DNA of 64,000 bases, taken from Ambrosia x helenae (taxonomy: Eukaryota; Streptophyta; Magnoliopsida; Asterales; Asteraceae). The stretch's first letter is position 1, and each line of letters starts with the position of its first letter. The position numbers were made by a program, and so were the translations under genes. Of the stretch, positions 11,489 through 20,067 are shown one piece after another. Under the pieces are notes generated by a model. That model saw only the letters and a list, made by a program, of their open reading frames with translations. It had not been told where the DNA came from and did not search any database. The stretch covers positions 89,303,563-89,367,562 of the forward strand of contig CM061233.1 of the NCBI GenBank assembly GCA_030844895.1, given 5' to 3'.

Positions 11489-12856
11489 GGGGAAATGGAA
11501 TCTAATAATCCCAACTTTGGGGGGTTGGAAGGCAGCAGTCCCAACTTAAAACTTGTACCACAACAGTCCCAACTTGTCAACCATTTTATTTGGTTGGTCC
11601 CAGACTAACCTCAGTTAGTTTTTTCAGTTAAGTGCCACGTAGGCATCCCACGTGGCAGTCCTACGTGGCAAAATCTGTCTAGTTGAAAAAAAAAACGTGG
11701 GTCCCACAATGTACATGTGTCTTTTTTAATCTTTATACCAAAATATTTATATATATATACACACATATACAATATATATACACATATACAATATATATAC
11801 ACATATACAGTTGACAGAGAGAGAAAGAGCTGAGAGAGAGAACGTACAGAGAGAAAGAGATGAGAGAGAGAACGCAGAGAGAGAGAGGTTGCAGATGGCG
11901 GTCGTCTTCTCCACCACCACCCGGTCATCTTCTCCACCACCACAAACACCACCACTACAAACACCACCTTCTCCGGTCGTCTTCTCCACCTTCTTCGGTC
12001 GTCTTCTCCACCACCCACTACCAGATCTGAACCAAAAACGTCCATCTCCGACGACACCCATCACCACCACAAACACCACCAATTCTTTATCATTATTTTT
12101 GTTTGTTTATACCAAACATGAAACCTTGAGTACGTATTAAAGATTTTCGACCACCGTTCAAGATTGGAGGAAGAACAGGTGGGTTCCGACCACCGTTCAA
12201 GATTAGAGGAAGAAGAAATTGATGGGGTTGTCGGTTCAATCAGATGAAGAACAATAGTATCTAATCAGGTTAGGTTTCTTCCCCCAACAATAATTAGGGC
12301 TTCTCCCCCTCTTCTTCCCCTTGTAAAATTAGGCCTCCGTTAGAGGTGGTTATGGTGGGTTGTTGGCTGTGGGTGGCAAGTGGAGAAGAAGGAACTGGTC
12401 ACCGGTGACGGAGGAGGGCAACCGGAGAAGATGACCGGTGATGTTCAGGTGAGTTGTATAAGGTGTTGGTGTTGGTGGTGGTTGGTGGTTGGTGGTGGTG
12501 GTGGTGGTGGCGGGTGGTGGTGGTTGGTGGTGGTTACTAGGTGTGGTGGTTACTAGGTGGGCTGATGTGAAGAACACAGAATTATTATTATTATTAAATT
12601 TGTGGGTCCCACTTTTTTTTAAGAAAAATAATTATATTTGATTAAAACATGTGGGCCCCACCTTGTTTTTTGATAGATACACCATTCTTGCCACGTGGGA
12701 TGCCTACGTGGAACTTAACTGGAAAAACTAACTGAGGTTAGTCTGGGACCAACCAAATAAAATAGTTGACAAGTTGGGACTGCTGTGGTACAAGTTTCAA
12801 GTTGGGACTGCTGCCTTCCAACCCCCAAAGTTGGGATTATTAGATTCCATTTCCCC
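11489..12856. mobile_element. Mutator-type element with 9-bp TSD
   Basis: Long inverted repeats start GGGGAAATGGAATCTAATAA on both strands and run about 200 bp. A 9-bp TSD with one mismatch flanks it (TATTTATTT at 11480-11488, TATTTATTA at 12857-12865). The core contains an ATATAC microsatellite (about 11745-11810), a GA-rich tract and CACCAC/GGTGGT-rich stretches on both arms. These create spurious open frames on both strands. There is no transposase. Confidence 0.75.
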
Positions 12857-13108
12857 TATTTATTATTTAATACCCTATCTTAGTTACACTTTAATCCCTT
12901 AAACTTACTTAACTTTTGCTTATTTAAATTATAGTTAAACTGTTTTTCCTTATTTTAAGCAAACCATCTCCCATGACTTTTAAATAGTCATATTTTTTGC
13001 ATACGTTTATCTTTTATAAAAAAAATATTACATCATAATAATGAACATTTTATTATCTTTAATTTGAGTACAGTATGGCTATTTTTTATTTTTAAAACTT
13101 TATGTGCT

Positions 13109-13761
13109 ACGTGATTAACGATATCTAGGAGTGGCCAATAACTAAACCGTTCACCGAAGCCAAACCAAAAAAATAACAAAACTGAACCAAAATCTATTGA
13201 AAATTGTCAACATCCGATTTAACTTAAAATTGGTTATAGTTTTTATTTTTTGTACCCTTAGTTAACTCAAATTAGTTAAACTGAAATAGACCTATTAATA
13301 TATTCATAACAGCATGTCCGCACGATTTGGCAGGGAACACAGACACTTTTAATGATTCATAGTAGGGTTAGGTTTAGTTCGGTTATAAGCCTCAATCGAA
13401 ACAAAAATCGACATTATCGGTTTATCAATCTTGTTAACCAACCGGATAATTGGTTTAGTCTATTTGGTTAGATTGTCGTTTTTAGTTCGGTTTAGTTAAG
13501 TTTGGTTAATAACAAAAACCAAACTTTGGTTAAAATTTTGCTTAGAAGCACATGAAATGAAAGTATAAATACATGTAATGGATGTATAAAAGGTATAAAT
13601 GTATGAATGGTTCAGTTTTGGTTTGTTAGTTTTGGTTAACTTAGGGTACAAAAAAAAAGGTTAACTCAATTTTGGTTCATTTTCAGTTTGGTTTTGTATG
13701 TTTTTGTTCGATTTCGGTTAAGTTTCAATTATTGTTCACCTCTAGATATTGTTAATCACGT
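13109..13761. mobile_element. Inverted-repeat element rich in ACCGAA motifs
   Basis: The inverted ends are ACGTGATTAACGATATCTAG at 13109-13128 and its near-complement at 13742-13761. Inner sequences around 13230-13280 and 13640-13690 also pair. hAT-like subterminal AACTAAACC motifs are present. No clear TSD. Confidence 0.45.
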
Positions 13762-13892
13762 AAAAATCAAATTTTTAATTAAAAGTATATAGAAAATTAT
13801 ACTCTAATATGGTTTGAAGCTGAGTAGATAGGTTTATGAATTGTAGTGGCGGTATAAATAGAGGAGGTTTTGAAATTTTTAGCTTTTATACC

Positions 13893-14408
13893 TAGGCCTG
13901 TAAACGAACCGAACGGTCATTTAATTTTAACCGAACACGAACACATAATCAAACACATTTTTGTGTTCATGTTCGTTCATTAAGAAATTTGTCATGTTCT
14001 TGTTCGTTTATGTTCATTTGTTTAAACCTAAACGAACAGTTTACCAACGAACATAAACGGACGTTCACGAACATAATATATGTGAACGATTTTGTATTAC
14101 TAAAAAACCCAATTACTAATCGGTTATATATTTATACAAGTAGCTAAAGCTCAATTTATGTTTGTATTTATGTAAATATAACTACGTATGTAATTAATAA
14201 ACTTAAACGGACATAACTAAACGAACATAAACAGACATTCACGAACATAAATGAACAAACTCAATGTTTGTTCATGTTCGTTCACTTAACTAAACGAACA
14301 AATTTTTTAGTTCGTGTTTGTTCATTTATTAAATAAATGACATAAACGAACTTCCCACCGAACAAGTTCACGAACAGCTCATGAACATTCGGTTCGTTTA
14401 CAGGCCTA
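13893..14408. mobile_element. hAT-like MITE
   Basis: The ends are TAGGCCTGTAAACGAACCGA and its inverse at 14389-14408. The body has many GAACATAAACG/CGTTTATGTTC motifs facing each other. The flanks are T-rich, so an 8-bp TSD cannot be confirmed. No ORF. Confidence 0.65.
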
Positions 14409-14763
14409 TTTTTTTTACCTCTATATCATGAATTTATACCTCCATTTCATGTACTTCAAGGCAAAAAAACTTAACCAAAGTTTGTTTTTGTTATTCACCA
14501 AAATTAACTAAACTAGACTAAAAACCGATAATCTAACAATACTAACTGAACCAAGGAACCAATTGTTTTATTAGATTGATTAATTGATGACCTTTGATTT
14601 TAGTTTCGGTCGAGGCTAATAATCAAACCTAACCGAACTATACGCATCCTTAGAAGTGTTTGTGTTCTTCGCTGCATCGCGCGGGCACTCTACTAGTGTT
14701 ATATATTAATTTTATTCGTACCGCGTACCCGTATCGTTGCGAACCGCGATTTAGATAACTATG

Positions 14764-15036
14764 AACTAGAGACTAGGATACCAAGTAATTATAAACCACA
14801 AGAGAAATAATAACATTAATCGAGCAACTACGATACAACATCATCGCCACACATTTAAGAATAAAACCACAAGAATACTAATTAAACATAGACATCTAGC
14901 AACAAACGAAACACCATCAATGAAAATGGTAACACAATCCATTCTCATTCAACGCCTTATTCAAATCACACACCTAACAACAAACCAAATGAAGCACCAC
15001 CTTATTCTTGAAACACACAACATCTAGCTTCAAACA
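14764..15036 (-). other. 3' flank of the UGT locus
   Basis: Non-coding sequence downstream of the UGT stop. No clear polyadenylation signal could be singled out. Confidence 0.4.
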
Positions 15037-15805
15037 TCATCCAATAAATGCTTGGAGGTTGAGGGCAGAGGATCCACCATTGTTGATAGCTTCACTTGCC
15101 AACTCCTTCCATTTCGACACATTTCTACTTATCTCTTCATCTCCCATCACCAATTTTACACACCTCTCAATCTCCTTTCCTTTCACCACTCCATCTCGCT
15201 CTCTCCTAACCCTAATTCCAGTTTTCCACACACCTTCAATCATCTTAGCGTTCGTTGGCTGATCTGTCCACTGCGGATAAGCCACGATAGGAACACCAGC
15301 CGCCAACGCCTCCACCGTAGAATTCCACCCACAATGCATCACGAAACACCCAATGGCTTGGTGGCTCAATACTTCCACCTAAAACTCACGATTTAATAAT
15401 TTCTTGTAAATTATTTGACTTTCAAATATAAAAATTATTATCCAAAATTCAATAACATAATTCAAATAAAAAGATTTAATATGCAAAACCGGGTTTAACC
15501 CTAACATTCACCATTAATTAATTTCTTATACCAATGTGAGTAGCCATTTGGTAGAGTTTATGTCTTTTAGAGTGGGGATCCTAGGTTCAAATATATGTAA
15601 ATGTGTATATAGTGGAGTAACATTAACTGTTCAAAAAAGAAATTAATTTCTTACAAATTAGTTTAACATTTAAAAATAAAAATTGATCCATAAATTAAGT
15701 ACCAAACATTCAAATAAAACGATTTAGTCCATGCAAAACCCGTGTTTACGGTTCAATCCTCAGTATTTACATGTTTGCGTACATGCAAAACTGAAACTGA
15801 ACCGA

Positions 15806-15837
<32 letters not shown>

Positions 15838-16404
15838 GAGAAAACATAAAACTAAACCGTCAATTTCGGGTACACTTTAGTTATTTAAGTCCCATTTAAC
15901 ATGTTATTTCGGTTTGATGCACACCCATATATACCTGACAGCACCAACTCACTATCAACCCTTGTTTCTTCAACTCAGTTATCTTGCTAAGTTTTGCTGC
16001 TTCATCAGGGTTTCTTATCACCCACAAAAATGGGCGACCGCTTTCTAGCAACCCAGCTGCAATCTCTTCCGCTTGATCACTTGACAAACGAGACAAACTT
16101 CCAAAAGAAACATACACGACCGAGTTTTTTGGTTGTGTATTTAACCAATTAACATAATCACCGTCTTCAACACCATACGAGTCTTTTTCGTTTAAGGGTC
16201 CGATAGGAAGGTACTTAAAGTGTTTGCTTCCTTTGATTGAGTCAACTTCTAGCTCATCAAAAGTGTTGACAAGAACACTTGACCCAGTTTTAATTACATC
16301 AACGTGATCTTTATAAATTGGTAGAAGAAAGTCGTGTTCCTTGGGACTTGACTGCAAGAAAAACGAGGGATAATCAGCCATACATAAAGTTAAGAAAATA
16401 AATA
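15037..16404 (-). pseudogene. UDP-glycosyltransferase, C-terminal part (UGT75-like), one intron
   Basis: Family 1 plant glycosyltransferases transfer glucose from UDP-glucose to small molecules in the cytosol. The first coding block (16404 down to 15935) has VLVNTFDELE, VVYVSFGSLS and WVIRNPDEA, ending at SWCCQ, the start of the PSPG box. The second block (15378 to 15037) continues the box with VEVLSHQ, HCGWNSTVEA and QWTDQ and ends at a normal C-terminus. The two are separated by a 556-bp insert (15379-15934) with consensus CAG/GTATAT and TTTTAG borders in phase 0, so it reads as an intron inside the PSPG box. The usual PSPG residues (HCGWNS, WTDQ) are intact. The N-terminal half is missing; upstream of 16404 the sequence is not UGT-like. 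Similarity resembles UGT75 (anthocyanin 5-O- or crocetin-type enzymes), but the substrate cannot be inferred. Confidence 0.8.
15527..15655 (+). mobile_element. tRNA-like SINE fragment inside the UGT intron
   Basis: An A-box-like TAGCCATTTGGTAGAG and a B-box-like CCTAGGTTCAAAT have tRNA-type spacing and a downstream A-rich tail (TTCAAAAAAGA). This is a degenerate SINE opposite in orientation to the UGT. Confidence 0.4.
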
Positions 16405-16507
16405 AAATATAGTAAACGAGGTGACTTAATTGTTCGCTAGTTGTCAAAGTAGTTTGACTCATTTTTTTAGTTTTTGTCCATGTCTTAGCACGTGATCAAT
16501 TTCATAG

Positions 16508-16622
16508 TTTTTTTTTTAAGGTTAATTTCTTTTAAATCTTTTGTGGGACTTGAACCCAAGACCTTCCACAACCTTGGTGTTTTAAAAGCTTTGCCTTTGC
16601 CAATGGACCACCACCCCATTGG
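16508..16622 (-). mobile_element. tRNA-derived SINE-like copy B
   Basis: On the minus strand it reads GGGTGGTGGTCCATTGGCAA (A-box-like), then GGGTTCAAGTCC (B box), and ends in a run of A. It is about 115 bp long and arranged head to tail with the copy at 16629-16736. Confidence 0.55.
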
Positions 16623-16628
16623 TAAGCA

Positions 16629-16736
16629 TTTTTTTTAACGACAAATTTCTACTCCTTGTAGGACTTGAACCCATGACCTCCCTTTATGTGTTTCTAAAAG
16701 CTTTGCTTCTACCATTGGGTCACCACCCTAGTGGCA
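16629..16736 (-). mobile_element. tRNA-derived SINE-like copy A
   Basis: Same family as 16508-16622: A-box-like GACCCAATGGTAGAAGC, B-box-like GGGTTCAAGTCC and a terminal poly(A). Tandem placement with only a few bases between copies suggests insertion of one into the tail of the other. Confidence 0.55.
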
Positions 16737-16865
16737 CATCAATTTCATAGCTAGTCGCTTGCCCTTAGTAGCATTTTAGAAACACTTACACTTATTATTT
16801 TGCTAAAACACTTGGCAATAAAAATAATCTAATAAACCGGTCAAAGGAAATAAGAAAAACAAAAA

Positions 16866-17487
16866 TATTATAAAGTGGTATAGAAGCTGTGTTGTATAGG
16901 ACTTGCCGGAATGAAAAACGACGGCAGATCAGCCAATGTTAGTGATGGCAGCCCCGGTAAGTTAATCGGAAACAGCGGGTTATGTTTGTTAGCATATATC
17001 AACTCTTCAAACCCATTAAAATAGTGATAGTAAACATCCAAAACAGTAGCGGGTTGGCACCACAAAAGAGTAGATTTAACATTATGAGCATCCGCCACAC
17101 GGGCTACCCACGGGATAATCGTGGTGTAGACCACGTGGTCAAACGGTTCGCCTTTAGCTGTTGCGGAAGTGATGATTTCCGCAACAGCAGGCGCCCCGTG
17201 TGTAGCGAAGTCCGAGATTTTTGTTCAAGGGTGGTGGGTGGGTTTTGGCCAATGATGTGGTTATCGTGGCCATCGGAGAATGGGGCGAAGGTTAGACCGT
17301 TTGGTGCGGTTTGTTTGTCGATGCATTGCACGACGTTGAAAGCGGTGCAAAAGGTCACGGAGACGCCGGCTTTAAGAAGGCGGTTTGCAAAGCGGAGGGA
17401 TGGGTTGATGAGGCCTTGGCCTGCATAGGCGACGATTAGGATTTTCCGATGGGTTGTCATTGTAGTGGTAGATTGTGGTAGTGACAT
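16866..17487 (-). pseudogene. UDP-glycosyltransferase, N-terminal part, frameshifted
   Basis: It starts at ATG 17487 (MSLPQSTTT...). The acceptor-side Rossmann half is evident: ILIVAYAGQGLINPSLRFA near residue 20, then APFSDGHD. A single-base indel in the A-run at about 17219-17224 shifts the frame. The protein resumes in the next frame with HVVYTTIIPWVARVADAH and LPSLTLADLPSFF, then stops at 16868. The last ~75 bp (about 16870-16945) are homologous to the beginning of the downstream UGT block (about 16325-16404), so these are two partial paralogues and not simply one split gene. The interval 16405-16865 contains SINEs. Together the locus looks like a decayed tandem pair; an assembly or sequencing error could account for the A-run shift. 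Confidence 0.75.
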
Positions 17488-17560
17488 GGTTGATGGAAGA
17501 AATGAGGGTTTATGCTTTGGTTTGGTTTGTGACGTTTAAAATCTAATGAGACATGCATGA

Positions 17561-17570
17561 CATTTATAGG
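17561..17570 (-). promoter_or_regulatory. TATA box of the UGT locus
   Basis: Minus-strand CCTATAAATG lies about 75 bp upstream of the UGT ATG, the expected place for a plant core promoter. The G1 LTR is inserted about 70 bp further upstream (from 17639), which would have displaced the native distal promoter. Confidence 0.5.
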
Positions 17571-17678
17571 CAAACGAAGCTCATATATCGATTTTTTTTT
17601 TTTATAAATGGCATAAATGATGGTCTATACAAAGTTACTGAAAAAACACAAATCTAACAATCTATATATATCAGCACA

Positions 17679-19031
17679 TATTGGACCCTATTATTATTAT
17701 GGTTAATTTAGGATAAGCTCACGGGCTCCGTTAGGTTTCTAAGATTCCTTGTGATCTCTATATATTGTAACCTAACCTTTTAATAATATTATTCAGTATT
17801 CTATTATCTTACATGGTATCAGAGCCAGCCTAGGCTCTATACCGTATCTGCTGCATCACACAAATAACCAAACCATAGTTGTCCCCACTTTAGAAAAACC
17901 CTAGACAGGGCGGCGTGCAGCCACCGTTGTCGCCGCCCTGTCCAGCCACCTTCGTTTTCTTTAGCTTTTGTTCGCTTTCCTTATTTTCAGTTTCTAATAA
18001 AGTCCTCGTTTCGGTTTAAAGTTTCAACTGTTATTCCTAAACCTTTTTCACTCGTACCATCGCCGCCGGCACAAAATAGTCGGTGAAAAGAAACAACCAC
18101 TTTTAATTAATCCCAAGCCTTGTTAGTTGTGACCAACGTCTGCATAATTATTTTTGGTGGATTAATGTTTGATGGCTGACATAAGCATCCACCTACGAAA
18201 TTGGTGCGTGGTGTAAACATCATTCAATAACTAGAGGTCCATTAATTTAGTTAATTTAGTTTTGAGAAAAATAAATTCTCAAACGGATTGCTCTAATTTG
18301 CCGACCACTGAATCCTCTCCTTTTGGCTCACAAGTACAACCTCACAGATGATGCTACGGCTTATCTTATTGATCTCACTTCTTCTCAAAACCGTCGCCTG
18401 ACAACGGTCACCGTGCTTTTACCATCTCTTTCATCTCTTTGACAGCCCGCCTCACGACAAGTCGTAGGGTGTCTATTTGTTCTTCCTTTTATCTCTTTTT
18501 TTTTTTTTTCTTTCTTTCCCACAACCTCTCTTTTATCCTTTCTTTTATATTTTGTATAGTCATGGCCAACAAAGATGGCATTGCGACTTTATTGGAATCT
18601 AGTGGATCTTATTTGTCATTGTGGGAAATAAGAAACGAAACCAAACATAGGGAACTTGTGGACCGAAATAAAGTCATTATTGAAGAGTACGGGTATGTTT
18701 TTTTTGGACAAAGAAGATTGCAGGAATATGAGACTGACTTGAAGGTTGTGGATTTATGGCAAAATTTTGGACTTACAAGTCAAGTCAAGAACCGAGATCA
18801 AGACTTGTTTTTTTTTTTTTATGTATATTCTTTTTTTATATATGTTTTTTTTTCAGTCTAAGCGTCTGATTTTCTATCGCTTTGACTGTGGGGGAGTATT
18901 GGACCATATTATTATTATGGTTAATTTAGGATAAGCCCTCGGGCTCCGTTAGGTTTCTAGGGTTTCTTGTGATCTCTATATATTGTAACCTAACCTTTCA
19001 ATAATATTATTCAGTATTCTATTATCTTACA
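17679..19031 (+). mobile_element. Small non-autonomous LTR element (135-bp LTRs)
   Basis: Direct terminal repeats occur at 17679-17813 and 18897-19031 (135 bp each, 7 differences by my count), flanked by a 5-bp TSD GCACA (17674-17678 and 19032-19036). The left repeat is followed directly by TGGTATCAGAGCC, an initiator-Met tRNA primer site. The right one is preceded by GTGGGGGAG, a polypurine tract. The short LTR resembles TRIM elements, although the 1.08-kb interior is longer than usual. LTRs start TA rather than TG in both copies. No gag or pol. Confidence 0.85.
18562..18861 (+). CDS. Unknown ORF inside the small LTR element
   Basis: About 100 codons from ATG 18562. The first ~75 residues look protein-like (charged, with LWEIRNETKHRELVDRN and QEYETDLKVVDLWQNFGL); the end is a poly-Phe/Tyr low-complexity artefact of T runs. 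It is not recognised as gag or any known domain. It may be a captured exon. Confidence 0.3.
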   Translation: MANKDGIATLLESSGSYLSLWEIRNETKHRELVDRNKVIIEEYGYVFFGQRRLQEYETDLKVVDLWQNFGLTSQVKNRDQDLFFFFYVYSFFIYVFFSV

Positions 19032-19561
19032 GCACATGTATATAACACAAATAAAGATATGATTCTTATTGATATAACAAGACTTTTATATAAGATCGTT
19101 ACAGAGTTTCAACTATAATCTATCTTTCACAGCTATATGATAAATTCTCTCCCGTCTATCTTTCACAGCTATATGATAAATTCTCTCCCGCGGACTAGAT
19201 CCCTTCCTCTTATGACGAAGGGGGGTATTTATAGGCCCCTGAGGTGGCCTGTGATTGGCTGTAGGGAGAATGACAGCTGGGTTGTACGATTTCGGCCGTT
19301 GCTGTCATTTGCGTTGTCTCTCTATGATTGGTCCACGTGTCTTGTGATTGTCTTTTCTGTCCTTTTCTATACCTCGTACCTGCAGGGGATCGTGGAGCAG
19401 GGAATGGACGCCTCTGATTGGCTATGTGTCCCTATCATTGTCGGGTGACACCTGTCATGTATTAGGTAACGTGTGCTGGCTTCTGCATCCCACGTCAGCT
19501 TATTGTGTTGACGTGTAAGTGAGTGTGGGGCCGGGCGCACGTGCGGGTACATATCTCTTCA

Positions 19562-19575
19562 AGTCCCCCTAGTCC
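19562..19575 (-). other. G1 polypurine tract
   Basis: Minus-strand CTAGGGGGACT directly abuts the LTR start TGAAGAGATATG, the expected plus-strand primer position. Confidence 0.65.
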
Positions 19576-19924
19576 AGTGTGTTGTATGCGTAGCTTGTTG
19601 GACGCTAGACTCAATATAAAAGGAGTGTTATCGCGGGGGCTTTTTGTGCTCTTATTTTATTTTAATTTACTACGCTGGCGCGCAGTGTTATGCAAGTGGA
19701 TGACTCGCGCATGTCAGTAATCAATGCACACATCAAAACTGTCAGGGCGCGTAGCTGAAACGACAGGTTGGTAGCCGGAGCGTTCCTGACACTTGTACTG
19801 TGTCAGGGACGTGGTGGGCCCTCCTTGTCGTTTCGTGTGCTTTTTTTATTTTTCCCAGGATGACGTGTAGTTTTTTGATTGGTCGTCGTTCCACGTTCCA
19901 GAAACCGTTAGTGGCACGTGTTGC

Positions 19925-20067
19925 CACTCTATTTAATCCCCTTTTTCTTTCATCTTCCTTCATACTCTTGGCAAATTGTGTTAGCAGATTTCTCTCCATC
20001 TTTCAAACATTGTTCTCATATTTTTTCACTGTGCTTTAGTATCCGAAGGTTGTTTACACTTTGACAG
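19925..20067 (+). promoter_or_regulatory. Possible promoter and 5' UTR of the antisense gene
   Basis: A TATA-like CTATTTAATCCC (about 19929-19940) is followed by a CT-rich leader (TTTCTTTCATCTTCCTTCAT) and then ATG 20068. It suggests the plus-strand gene is transcribed from its own promoter and not from the LTR. Confidence 0.35.

Larger units (their letters stand above)
11369..14697 (+). mobile_element. Putative second Helitron (TC...CTAGT)
   Basis: It starts with TCTATACTATATTATAATGC, a typical plant Helitron 5' end preceded by A. A candidate 3' end is CTAGT at 14693-14697, preceded by GC-rich sequence with a weak hairpin (CATCGCGCGGGC). No RepHel protein is present. Its interior is occupied by the Mutator-type element 11489-12856 and by hAT-like elements. 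The 5' end is convincing, but pairing with this 3' end is inference. Confidence 0.45.
7641..14763. mobile_element. Possible outer inverted arms enclosing a composite region
   Basis: The left arm starts CATAGTCACC and contains CCGCGAATC and GGTACG. The complement of the right arm starts CATAGTTATC and contains CGCGGTTCGC and GGTACG. The flanks share only an imperfect match (GATAGAGA against ACTAGAGA). If real, an old element was later filled by Helitrons, hAT and Mutator elements. The evidence is only about 50 bp of imperfect inverted similarity. Confidence 0.25.
17639..19561 (-). repeat. G1 3' LTR, split by a nested element
   Basis: The LTR is 565 bp once the nested element 17679-19031 and its 5-bp TSD are removed. 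It starts TGAAAAAACAC and ends TATCTCTTCA in plus coordinates, matching 34041 onward. A short internal repeat occurs at about 19117-19190 (TATCTTTCACAGCTATATGA twice). The 5 bp before it is GTTAC; the partner TSD is lost because the other LTR is truncated. Confidence 0.8.

Noticed and set aside
11611..12577. Several open frames on both strands (Thr/Pro/His-rich or Val/Gly-rich)
   Set aside because: They arise from CACCAC/GGTGGT and GA repeats within the Mutator-type element. No domain, and both strands look equally open.
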